From: Litoditis marina
Lineage: Eukaryota > Nematoda > Chromadorea > Rhabditida > Rhabditidae
DNA length: 64,000 bases
Assembly: GCA_964036275.1 (NCBI GenBank)
Contig: OZ038438.1
Span: forward strand, 16,847,720-16,911,719
Reading direction: 5' to 3'
The notes under the pieces were generated by a model, which searched no databases, had not been told where the DNA came from, and saw only the letters and a program-made list of their open reading frames with translations. This document shows, in pieces, positions 47,801 to 59,300 of the stretch; positions within the stretch are counted from its first letter, which is position 1; each line of letters opens with the position of its first letter. Both the position numbers and the translations under genes were made by a program.

Positions 47801-50460
47801 TATCGAGGTCGAACCAAACACAACTCACACATTTGTTGGTTCCCCCACTTTTTACTAATTTTTCTTATGTTTACTCTGTTTCATGTTTTGGTGTTCCCTC
47901 AAACAGTATGAAAGTGAAAATTCATAATTTGTTGACGAGTAATAAAGTGAAAAGTTACAGATTGGTCTTATTTTATTTGCATCAACCAGCGATACGTTAC
48001 AGATGCATACTCACAGTAACGAACTAACTTCTACAAGGAAAAAATCGATACCATACTTTTAAACAGTTATTATTTGTCAATTCCTGAAGAAATTCATGTT
48101 TTTCAAGCTGTTTTCACTAAATGTTGCTCGAAATATTGCTTTCAGGCACATCAACATGATGGCAGGAGGCCTCCGGGGAAATGGTTATCTTATACAAAAC
48201 CAAATGCAACTCCCCTCAAAAAGTCCCTCGAAGAATCGAGCCAGAACAAGCGATCCATACCCAATTTTGGCGAACGGTGGAGTCAGCATTGTGAAAACGG
48301 CAGTTCCTTCAAAGGGAAATTTCAGAAACAGCCAATAAAGTCCACTCTATTCAGATTATTTTAATCAAAGATGGTTGACAACAATCGCTCACTGTGAAAA
48401 GTTCGCTCACAAATCGAGGGTAAGTGTTTATTCCAACACTACGTAATCATGCAAAAGCACGGTAGCACGGTATACAGATGGAACGTTTGTTGCTGTCTAA
48501 GGAACTCGTCATTTAGTTTTGGCCCATTCACTCAGATTCTAAAAAAGTCATCATTGTAAACCCAAAATTGATTCCATATGCTTCCCAAAGACAGCCTGAT
48601 TGCTAGGTTCAGTTTGCTATGTGTGTCTGTAAGAATATCGAGATACCGACAGATGAGCACAACTTACCGAACATTCCTGCCAGAAATACGGTTTTACCAC
48701 CATACTGATGTGCGAGGAATCCCCCCGGTATTTGAGTGAGAATGTAGCCATAGAAGAATGAGCCCAGCACTACTCCTTGGGTGACAGTAGACCAGTCCTT
48801 GAACTCACCATCAACCTAAAAACACAAATACATACTCCTGCACTGATGAATCATCAACGTATTACTTCAATAGGATATTTTCAAAGAGGCCATAGTGCAT
48901 GAAAGAGCGGGCTTAAATTGTGCATGTTCTGCTGTGTTTGTGGCTTCATCCCGTGAGTTCCTAAATTGTAATTACTAATTATTGCTGTGTAGGTAGATGA
49001 GCCTTCAACTCATTGTTACCCCTCCGGAACGGACATCGACTATTCACAAGGGTTATTCTCAGCCTTCGATGCGTTTTGAGAGATATCTGCTTCAGAACAA
49101 TAAAAACTATAATTGAATGAATTTCCAGCCATACATGGTCTTTCGAGCGGCACTATGTAGCAATTCGCAGAACATCGAGAACGTTTTGATGAGTGCTCAA
49201 ACATAAGTTGTAATACGGTTGCTACACACGGCAGAAGATTCGAATGACGCTTGAAACTTCAAACTACAAATCAGAATACAGAACTACGAAGGATCAAACT
49301 ACAAACACAGAATAATCGCACCATCTGACCATCTCTGGATGATTTTCTTTGAGCGCCTCCTACAACGGGACAATTCTATAAGAATTAAAACGTTTTCTTT
49401 TAATAGATCGCCGATTAATTGATCGCCGTATTCCCTCTTCTCCGCGATATTACAGAAGCCGTCCATACGTTTTCTGGAATATCCCCGTATCCCACCCTGC
49501 GTCTCTCACTGTGCGCATTGTCTTACGAAACTTGTTAGAACAGAGAAACAGTACTTAAAGGACGCCAGACACCAATATGGAGAGATCGAGTTCTGACCCG
49601 CGGGGAATCGAGTTCTGTCCCAGAGACATTTTGTACAACCATCTAACTTCTCCTCATTTGCGTTATGTCTCGTCCCACAGCGCGCTAGGCTAATCTATAA
49701 TAATTGTTATAAGCGCCATGCTTATTATAAGCGCCATGTCAGGCCGTGACAGTCGGGACATTCCTGTATACGTCGGCAGAGGTGTGGGTAACTCACATGG
49801 ATTAGTGTTCCGTTGACCATTTTCTCGGTACCCGATGTCATTTCGACAATGGCCACACTCAGATTGGCTCTCATAGCATAGATATTTGCGAAGCCCAGAA
49901 GGGCCAAGGCGGCCACGAAATGGCGCCTGGCTAACTGCCATTTCACAGGAGCTGTGTCACCTGCAAACATGACAAACTATATCAAATGATCAAAATGTAG
50001 TTTGATTTATGACACACTTTGAATACTCAGAATTCTGGAGGAAGCGCAGGAAGCTCAAACAAATGAAATGCTATTTTGTATCTACCGGAGTTAGGTTAGT
50101 TTCACCAAGAAAGTCTGCCGACAGACCAGTTGTCGAAGGAATTAAACCAAATTTATACCGGAATCATTACAAATCTGTCAATAATTTATCATGAAGAGAA
50201 CAAGACTGCAACGTAGAAGCAGAAATAGTAGTCTGTTTTCCAATCATTCAATTATTTAAGGACATATTTCCTTTTACTTAAAAGTTGGGTATAAAACTTG
50301 TGATATTGAAACACGTGCACTCCTTTGGCTTAACAGAAAATGGATAAAAGCATAGATAGGCAAAATTATAATTTTTCAAATCTTATCAAGAAGTTAATGA
50401 ATCAACATAAGTTCACTTACTTTCTATATCATTTTCATGTAGCGCAACTCGTTGATACAT
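41806..50460 (-). CDS. SLC17-family (sialin / phosphate / vesicular anion) transporter with a damaged splice donor
   Basis: Major-facilitator organic-anion or phosphate transporter of the sialin/NPT branch. Eleven exons: 50421-50460, 49797-49960, 48668-48815, 48215-48306, 45419-45593, 44608-44735, 43562-43705, 42913-43045, 42465-42610, 42112-42204, 41806-41946. Together they give 467 residues, a normal length. Family marks in order: RHFVAALALLGFANIYAMRA (TM1), LGSFFYGYILTQIPGG (TM2), FEGLFE/GVTYPAMHVMWSHWAP, AFSGSYFGTVFSMPVS, AHFCQNWGFYTMLTQLP, GFSVNHLDLAP and GHLMGLSNTLATLPGI. The start is ATG 50,460 in a 13-codon first exon whose phase matches exon 2. Exon 4 must end at GAG (48,215), where the intron begins GGGAGTT instead of GTGAGTT. 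The next intron piece, 2.6 kb, is full of repeats. Substrate cannot be inferred. Confidence 0.9.
43150..43192. repeat. (CT)n microsatellite
   Basis: A stretch of CTCTCT interrupted by TTT in an SLC17 intron. A simple repeat with no further structure. Confidence 0.8.
43735..43818 (-). repeat. tRNA-like sequence / SINE in an SLC17 intron
   Basis: On the minus strand TATAGCGCAGTGATTGGCGC (A-box-like) is followed 25-30 nt later by GCAGGTTCAATTCCAGC (B box in a T arm with one mismatch). The acceptor stem does not pair well, so this is probably a tRNA-derived SINE or tRNA pseudogene. Confidence 0.45.
45886..46015. repeat. Interspersed repeat, second copy of the 4.49-kb repeat
   Basis: GCGCTCTGCGTGAGTTGTC, GGTTTGGCCATTGCGGACTC and AGAGAGAACGTTAGA align with 4,494-4,616. 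It directly precedes the GGCGCC tandem array. Confidence 0.6.
46158..47235. repeat. GGCGCC-rich array with about 140-bp tandem units
   Basis: Three tandem units, starting at about 46,158, 46,294 and 46,439, each run from ACTATCGAACCGATTTAGCT-type sequence through GAAATTTGAAACATGAGTT and GCGCCAAATATGAGATG to GGCGCCGGGCGCGGGCGCC. Beyond them, to 47,235, the unit decays but GGCGCC and TTGGCGCCAA palindromes keep recurring. All of it lies in the SLC17 intron between exons 4 and 5. Confidence 0.75.
47489..47860. mobile_element. Long near-perfect palindrome, 163-bp arms, 45-bp loop
   Basis: The left arm 47,489-47,651 (ATTAGTAAAAAGTGGGGGAA to AACGCACGCATG) is repeated inverted at 47,697-47,860 almost without mismatch. 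The 45-bp spacer is unrelated. The high arm identity suggests a young insertion. Because the arms encode mirrored ORFs on both strands, apparent proteins here are artefacts. The outer end motif recurs alone at about 4,626-4,646. Confidence 0.85.
49255..49305. repeat. AAACTACAAA motif cluster
   Basis: CTTCAAACTACAAATCAGAA and GGATCAAACTACAAACACAG lie close together in an SLC17 intron and match the ends of the short inverted elements at 15.13, 18.73 and 55.71 kb. The orientation is direct here, so it may be a decayed copy. Confidence 0.35.
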
Positions 50461-50793
50461 GTCATTTGGGTACAGAGTAGGAAATAAAGGTTGGTTGTGT
50501 GGTAAACAGTCTGGTCAGCGGGCGACTATATATGTGTCATACGCAACACGTCACCCACTTGGAAACACAGACACACGCAACACTGATAGGCTAATTTACA
50601 CGCAAACCCGGGTATTCTAATGAAGTTTTACTGTTAAACTAGTATGTTCGCCCGAAATGTTACGCTCCGAACTAGTTTTTGATAGTTTTTTACTTGAACG
50701 ACTTTTTGAAAACAAAGAATTAACGATGTGTATGAAATCACACTACTCTCGTTTTCCCAAGAGCCCAAAGCGTTCAGTATGCCGTTGTGTTTC

Positions 50794-50919
50794 CTTAAAG
50801 AAGGACGATTCTGTGGTCCACTCGCAACGGTTCAGACCTTTAAACTACAATACATTTTTCAATTGCAGTTTAAAGGACCGTTGACACAAGATTGGTCCAC
50901 ATAATCGTCCTTCTTCAAG
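50794..50919. mobile_element. 126-bp hairpin MITE, copy 2
   Basis: CTTAAAGAAGGACGATTCTG at the left, ATAATCGTCCTTCTTCAAG at the right, with the inner CCTTTAAACTACAAT / ATTGCAGTTTAAAGG pair. Same length and loop as copy 1. Confidence 0.75.
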
Positions 50920-51614
50920 TTATTTTCAGGTTCTAAACAGAACAATTGTGAATTTAGGGATTCCACCTCTTAAACACTAAACATGAAAAAAAACACAAAT
51001 TCCATTTCAGCATGACCTCTAGGATTTGACCAGAAAAAGTTTTTACTAATCATTTTTCATGAAGTATGTTTCACTGCTCCGTTTAGTTCTCTGATTCAGC
51101 GTATTTCCTAAACGATGACGGCACAAATATCGTTCAGCATTCGGCAAGGCTCGCATGTGAAATGATAGGGAAACAGGCAGTGAACCTGTGGACTCTGATG
51201 GGAACATTGACTCACTTTGATCTTGGATGCCATCCGCAGCACCGTATGATTGAGACCGTGGCAGCACCATGTCCTCACTGCATGGCGACTGCCCGGCCCA
51301 TCGATCCAAAAGGGGGCTCGCACAGAGCTATCTCACGTCATTCAACGTCTAATTGGCCAATATACACATTTCAAATGAAAACACCTCTCCGGTAGAAGAT
51401 AGACGGAATTCTGGGAAACACATGTCCCAGCTGCACCGTACTTCCTTTCGAGAGCATCGACGGTATTAGGTGTACTGTAGCAATCAAGCTGATCGGACAT
51501 AAAGATTCAGAGGCTTTAGTGAAAACTCAAGACTACCACCTAGACAGACAAGATCGCCAACAGTCTTTGACAAGTCAAGTTGAAGTGTCTTTAGGTCATA
51601 CCAGTAACTTATGT

Positions 51615-51888
51615 GGTGAATTCTATATCTAACCGGGTTTTCAGGTAACCTAACCCTTTTTTGGTAACCCATTTTTCAGGTTACCTCAGTTGGTAACCGG
51701 TTGGTAACCTAAAATCAAAACCGGTTACCTGTTTTTCTAACGCAAAACGTGGTTTTTACCGTTAGTTTGCACGGTAACCGGATTTTAGTTTCAGGTTACT
51801 TCCAGGTCACCATCCGAGGTAACCTGAAAAAGAGGTTACCAAAAAAAGGTTAGGTTACCTAAAAACCCGGTTAGTTGTAGAATTGGCC
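51615..51888. mobile_element. GGTAACC foldback MITE with perfect 9-bp target duplication, copy 1
   Basis: Flanked by AACTTATGT at 51,606-51,614 and 51,889-51,897. The ends are inverted: GGTGAATTCTATATCTAACC at the left, GGCCAATTCTACAACTAACC reading in from the right. The interior alternates GGTAACC, GGTTACC and AACCGG motifs so that the element folds on itself. It is non-coding. A 9-bp duplication points to Mutator-type transposition. Confidence 0.85.
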
Positions 51889-52068
51889 AACTTATGTATC
51901 GGAAGTGCACCACAGTTTCAGGCAATAATGTATACAGTACAGGTACTGTAGAAACTATCCAGTGATAGCAACAAGTACAATTTTGTATGAATTGTTGAAG
52001 GGATAATCTGTTGCTTGAGTTAATTCAAAGAAAAGGTACGAATGTTTCGATGTTATTGTTATCTGACT

Positions 52069-52193
52069 CTTTAAAGAAGGACGATTATGTGGTCCAATCG
52101 CAACGCTTCAGTCCTTTAAACCGCAATATATTTTTCAATTGCAGTTTAAAGGACCGATGTAACGGGATTGGTCCATATAATCGTCCTTCTTTA
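52069..52193. mobile_element. 126-bp hairpin MITE, copy 3
   Basis: CTTTAAAGAAGGACGATTAT at the left and ATAATCGTCCTTCTTTAA at the right. Inner pair CCTTTAAACCGCAAT / ATTGCAGTTTAAAGG. It has the most symmetric ends of the three copies. Confidence 0.75.
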
Positions 52194-53324
52194 ACACATG
52201 GATTGGCTCTTGCTCAATCCAATTTGCGGCTGGCTGAATAAAGCTTGCAGTTATATTTGGCGCTACCCATCGGGATAATTATGTTGACACCAAAGCTCGC
52301 ATTTCGTCGCAATTAACTCTTAACTATTTCTCGAAGCATGTTGTAATAAACGTACCACATAAATCAAATAGGAAAAAATATTGAGACGGAACTTTACCGG
52401 AATTACTCTGCGCAAAACGATTATAGTCGGTTTCACAAGCGTGATAACAGTAAAAACTCATACAACAATTTTCGCAGAGTATTAAGACTTCCATATTAGG
52501 AGCCCTACCTGTACTAACGATCAAAACTATGTTGAAGGAAATATTTAAATATAAATAGTGACTAGTAAGTTTGTACGTGATGTGTCCAGGGTGAAACGAA
52601 AAAACATCTTCTTCAGATACAAAAGAAGATTTGGCGCAGATTGTCTGAACCTGCATATATCTACAAGCTGTCCCGATCCACCCAGCTGCTACCAGACCGA
52701 CAGTTCGTTATGCTCTACCCTCTAACGTTTGCACAGCTATTTGTTCCTATCTCCTTAGACATTTTCATTGTTTCTTTAAGGTTCTATGATATTGCTGCTA
52801 AACAAACACAACCCTCGTTTCCCTCACAAAACCAGATACGAATGAAAACACGAGCACATAGCTATGAAATATTTAAAATTCTGAAAATATTCACAATCGA
52901 ACTGTCAAGAAAAAACCTCTAGCACATAAAAAAATAGAAAAAATCTTGAATACATTATCATGTTACAGAAATACATAACCGTAAAAGACTGGCACAGGGT
53001 TAACTTTCACTAATGTGAAAGTGGTTGAGATAATTTAGAGAACCGATTATATCTTAACAAGCAAACGAAGGAAATACTATACATTGAACAGACGGATAAA
53101 ACACGTGAAGGAGAGATTGCAGGTCTACACGATAAATAAGGAAAGAATGAATACACAGAGAGGTTGAGCTAAAATCTACCGGGAATTCGAGGACAACATA
53201 TTGACTAAATGACTAATTTAAATCGCCAAAAACACTATGAAACACTACATACATAAAAACTATTTCCTTTAAAAGCATCAAAACAACAACGGTATAACTT
53301 AATAAGATATATGGATACACAAAC

Positions 53325-56300
53325 TTAAAGATCATCACTGTCAGTCTCACCACGGAGTTTCATTTCTCTTACAGTCGCGTGAGCCATTGCGCCCAGCAAA
53401 ACCTCGGGGCAAGATACGAAGACAACGTTAGTGTTGTTCATACGCGCACAGGTTTGAGTCACCTTAACAAATACATTGTTAGTTGAGAAACGTGATGGCT
53501 GATGTCCTATATGATGACACGCATTCGAGAATTGTTATTCATGTTATGCGACCAAAACTATCGAATTTCTCGACTGTCGAGCATAATACTTCTGAAGGTT
53601 TGAATTCAATTGAAGTGAATTGAATTTGAACATAACCCAAATTTCAGTTTAGTTTTTGATACGGAGTGGAAAAAGGAATAGAAAATGGACGTCGAGAAAA
53701 CGGAAAACACAAACATACCTTCTCCTTTAATGCTTCGTCCTTACTGACCCAGATAGTATAGACTCTGGTTGAGGCGACAGATAAGCATTCTTCCAGCATT
53801 GGAATGTCAGACTCGGAATCCCCACACACCAGGATGTTTCCTATTGGGAAAACATGTACATAACAGATGCATTACTACAATCACGGGAGAAAAGTAAGAA
53901 ATCGGCGGAAATTTTTACCATCTTTCAACTGCATTCCCATTTTTCGCTCAATCAACCGTACTCCGTGACCCTTGTTGAATATTCGTCCAGACAGCTTCGC
54001 CTGAAAAAGAACTAGTCAGTGTTTGAAAACTGAGCCGTCGTGGTCAAAAAATAAGATGACTAAAAACTACCATCAAGGCCGGCTAGTAGCTGAACAAAAA
54101 CAAACTATTCTCTTGCTTTTTTAACGAAAAGCACTCGTTTGTTTTGGAAATCGAGAACTTTAACTACATCAGGTTCAAAAATACTGAAAAATTGTTCCAA
54201 CTGATTGTGTACAGTGAAATGATACCTACCTTAGTGTAAATCTTGATGTCGAATTCACTTTCCCGAATGGTAAGAATAGAGCCAGTGGGGTCGGCGGTAT
54301 TCACCATATGAACTACTTGTTCGTACCTGAAACAGATAGATCAGCAAGCCCGGTTTTCATTATCTAACCAGTTTTTTGTAACCCCTTTTCAGGTTTCCAG
54401 AGTAGGTGACCCGATGGTAAAGTAATCTAGCCTTCAATCTGAAGCGAAATAGATTTTTACCGTTAGTTTTTACCATTAATCGGAGTTTGATGTTTACTTG
54501 CAGAAATGGCCCAGATATAGAAATATGATTGCACAGTGGGGAACTCACAGCTTCAATCCTTCGCGCTTGGACACCGAATTATTCACATCCTGTTTGGCGA
54601 TAGTAATATGACCATAATGCTTCTGGAGACCACTGCCAATCCAGGTGAAATTACGATACTCAGGATTTTCCAGAAGATCCTCAACCTGAAGCCGGCAAGA
54701 GAAATGTTACATCGAAATAGCCCGGCTACAACCATCGGAACAATAGCGAAATCATCGTCGAATTTCCATATACTTCGATTCGTGTGTTGAAACCTTACCA
54801 TGTCAAAGGCTTTGTTGAGTAGAGCTAGATCGGATTCGCTAACACTGTCATCCTTGAACTGCATGGCGGGATTGAAGTACCACTCGCGCCCGGCAGACGC
54901 ACCATACGCGTAGTATCCTGAACAACAATGAATATCACTGATTATTGCCTTTTATGAAACAACTGTTAAAGATATTTTCACGTAACAATCCTGCAACGAA
55001 ACCTCAAATAGACAACGTGACTAAGAGAAACGAGAAAAGTGAAAATTCAAAATGAATGGTGAGTGAAACAACTTGTAACCTTCTGGCATGGTGCTCATGT
55101 TTAGGATTCCAATATGAACTAGCGGGGCGGTGGTGACGATAGCACAAAACTGGGCACATCGACGAGCGAACTGGGCCTGAACAACGGAAATAGGTTAGAA
55201 ATCATGAGATTTCCAAGATTTATTCATTGTCATTGTTATTCATGGTTAAACACCATGAGCTTTCTATGAATGAGAAGGTCTGAGAAAGAGAGGAGGAGAC
55301 TCATGTCTACCCATTCCCACCTGTATAACTGCTGAATAGGCCGGCTGAACACTCGTTGGGTAGGAACACGAATAACTCTTCAATGTGCCGTCTCTGAATG
55401 AATCAACAATCGAATAAGTCGTGTAATCGATGAGAATGAATGCAAGTCGTGTGGGCGAATCGAGCAATCGCCCTGCTAACTCACCTGTCGGTGAAGAAGT
55501 AATGGAAGTGATCGCCCAGAGTCAGAAGAGCCGATGCATTCTCCACTTCCTCAGCGAATGCAGTGGGGCCTGACGGGTGGAACGAACCCAGTGTCTGAAA
55601 CACATCTTCTACAGTTACACACACTTCCATTAAGCTGTGCGCGGAAACTACACAACATATTAGGGATCGGCCTGGGAGAGCCAAATTTAGACGGAGCATG
55701 TTGGCACTTCTGTGTTTGTAGTTTGATCCCGCGGCGTTTCAGTCGCTAATCGAAAGTAACGCCATGTCGCCATGTACGCAGATCAAACTACAAATCGATG
55801 CCACATCATTGCGGATTTATATAGTTGTTCGAGAACGAGCAGACTCGTTTGTCGTTAATATTGCATGCTTCGCCTTCGATGTTATTCCTCCAAAAACCGA
55901 ACTTGCTTGGCAAATGAAACGATTGAGATTCTATGCAGTTCAAGCCGAGCGGAGAAAACGCATAAAGCTCACATCGACAAACTGTTCCACATTGTTTGTA
56001 TCGTCCCTTTGAATAAAGGACAGGAAGGCGAGATCCTTTTGTAGTTCCGTCAATTCGTCTGTTATATCGAACGTGGCGTGTGGACTCGCCCCATCTGGAT
56101 CTTCGTGGGGGGCCGACGTTTCCAGAACAAGACGGTTCGAATTCGCCTCACACATGTTCTCCAGTGAGTTCTGAAAGCGGACCTCGTTTGTAACATACGA
56201 GAAGTCAGCTGTCAAAGATGAACTAAAAACTCATATTTCTGTCAGGGTAAACAAAAGAGAGATTTTTTGGCAATAACTACCTTTTGAGAGTCATACATCA

Positions 56301-59300
56301 TTTATCAACGTTACAATTACTATAGATGTTCTTAAATTGAGAACGTACCTTTGCATTCTCGAGAGACAGGGCGAAATGTGGACGAATTGGCAGTCCCTTC
56401 AGAACGACTTCTACAATTTGACGACGTATTTGAGCCGTTTTCGCCATCAGCACATAGAAATCTGCCAGCAGTTTAACCTGAAATTCGACTAACATCGAAA
56501 CGAACACAACTATGAGACAGGATCACTAACTTCATCGTCTCTGAACAGAAACGTAATCGACAGATGAGAAATGTTTACGTTCCAGGCGCGACTGGACGAA
56601 ATAAAACGCTTACCTCACAAGGTCGGATAACTTCGTGAGTCCAACTGGGGTCAAGGAAGGCCGAGCTCCATTCGTCGATATCGTGACAGGTGAGGAACTT
56701 GTTCAGTTTGCCTCCATGCTCCAGACGGACTGCACGCTCTTCCGTGGCCGCTGTGTAGAACACCTCGGAGAAGTTCTGCAAGTCACAGGGAATGCTGAGA
56801 AAAACTATTCGACGAGTTGAATAACAGGGAAGAGAGGACCTAGAGCTCAGAAAAACTCTTCGATCGCATCAGGAAAGGGTTTGGTCGTTTCTGAACACAT
56901 TTGTCGTGACTGATAAAAAGAAGAAAACTTTGAATCCATCACTAGAGGGCCGCAATCGTTGATGTTAGTTGTCGCCAACATTGTTGCTCAGAAACTTAAT
57001 CCGACGAGTCACACACTACTCGATACCGCCTAGTCCGCGTGCGATAAGCTACTACATTGTAAGAATGGAAAACGAAAACATGGTTAATTAGTTGAACAGG
57101 TTCTCACCTCAATATCCCCAATATCTTCGACTCTATGATAACATTTCTTGACATCGGAGTAGAAGCCAGCATTTCCTAGCTGAACTTCGGTACCAGCACC
57201 GGTGGAAAGAATGAGAGAGGCGGATGGATTACAAACCATCATCTCCTTCGCCACCAAATTCATTCCGTCCTGAAAATATCGAATGAGCACCATGAGCCGC
57301 AGAGAGCCCATTACATACAAACCTGAAAAGCGCTATGGTTATTACATACACACCTGAAAAGCGCTATGGTTATCAATGGAGTTTGGAAAGAATCGATTCA
57401 CGAATGTCGATATTTCACGAACATAGTTGCGACACTCGTTCATAGCGCGAAAAGCCTGTATACGAAAAAGAAACAGTAGAGTGGTTTGGTTATAAGTACA
57501 AGACACCCCAACTGAATACTGGGATGGAACCAACCTTTGCAGGGGTGACCACCCCAACATCCATGGCCAGATAGTGGGCTATGAGACGAGGTCTTGGCAG
57601 GCCGTCCGTTTGGAAGATGACAGGACGCCAGTTCGGGTGCTCGGCCGATCGCAACTCTTCGTTGATCTTATCAGCCAGAGCGATACAGCCATCCTTCAAT
57701 CAACACATCTTACAACTTACATCCTATAGAATAATTGAATAGCAATGGAAATGGCATATCTTACATGCTTCAATGCAGAGGTGGGCAAAGGATCATCATT
57801 AGATATGTATCATACACGAATACACCCTGTTTTTTTTTGAAAATATACATATTTTATCGTGAGTAAAGCTGTTTTGTTCGGAAAATACGATAGTACACAT
57901 GAAACAGAAAGAAATGAACACTACTCGGTCCATTGTTGAAATCTTGATAACATGATTCATTTAGCAGTGAAAATTGCTTCCAACCTCACCTGATACATTC
58001 GATATGACTCGACGGCTCTTCGATTGGTGACAGCTACTTGGAACAACACGTCTAGGCCAATACGGTCGGGATGCTTTTCCAGGAATCTACAAACAGAACA
58101 AATAGAAAAACAGCTCGTTTCACTTGTTATAGTGAGGCGAAAACTGTCTACTCAGTAATAGATGCATAGCAATTTTCATATACAGAGAGTTCTGATCATC
58201 AAATGACCGACTGAATTTACACATACTACTGTTTGGAATGGTTTAACCCTAAGCTGGACATGACAATGTCAATGCACAAATGAGAAGAGGAACGAGAGCA
58301 TACCTTTTGAAAGCGGACAACTTTTCCATGATGCCCTTTGTGTAATCGAACCGTTCCACGGCGAAGAACAAGCAGGCACCTTCTCCACTGTTCGACAAAA
58401 TCTAGAAGAAACGTGTAAGCAAACGCCCAGATACCATACAAATACGCCAAGGGTCTATCATCAGCTGTAAATTTTCGCAACCCCTCCCTAACGGCGACTT
58501 TTACGTGATTTTTTGTTTCTATCCGCTAGTTCTGTATAAAAGTCGTTAGCTCGTTAGTGTTCAACTCGGAGCCCCATTTATTCCCAAAATCGTGTCGAAC
58601 CCTTCCATCTCATCAGAGACCTAGGCGGTGTGTGAATCAGACAGTGAGAATGACCTATTTCAGAGTGGGTATAACCGAACACACCTTTTCCTTGATGGCT
58701 TGGGCTTCAACTGTTATGGCGGGATCGTTGGCGATAGACAAGAAGTCTTCGTTTTTGATCGAAACCGGGAAAACTCCAAGCGAGCAGGTCCAGCCCTAAA
58801 TAAACATTTGAACATTTTAAAGTCCTTTGACGCCTCGACATTCTGTTCTACAATGCTAGGAAAATTTAACACCTGTAAGGACTTTGAAACCACCTAATTT
58901 CAAGGCAAATCGTGGTGATAAGCAGAAACCGCTCAGCAGTGTTGACAGAATTCAGGAGCCCAATGTGTGCAACACCATATAATTGTACAAACCTCATATG
59001 TGACAGTGAAGATGTCAATCCTATTGTCAAAGTGAACACGTGCGCGTGGGATATAGTCGCGAACCATCTGGACAAACTTTTCGCGATCGCGGTGTGTTTG
59101 GAAGCCGACCTGAAAACAGAAAAACATCACCGGTTGCAGAAATGCGCACAACAACAACAAGAATCTAGAATGTATGTATGTAAAATATGGCTCAAATAGC
59201 TCTTGAATAATATATATTCATATGTAATTGCAGTAACATGTACTCTTATTGTGTCTCACCTTGGTGAAGCGGAGAATACCACGAAGAACTGGTTGGGCAA

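Larger units (their letters stand above)
50461..53324. other. Intergenic region between the SLC17 start and the trehalose synthase 3' end
   Basis: Holds two hairpin MITE copies (50.79 and 52.07 kb), the GGTAACC foldback element (51.62-51.89 kb) and otherwise AT-rich sequence with no convincing ORF. The SLC17 promoter and the 3' UTR of the trehalose synthase gene must lie here. Confidence 0.5.

Noticed and set aside
47336..48027. Identical MQHLYCSIFAEYF ORFs on opposite strands
   Set aside because: A mirror effect of the long palindrome; no protein family is recognised.
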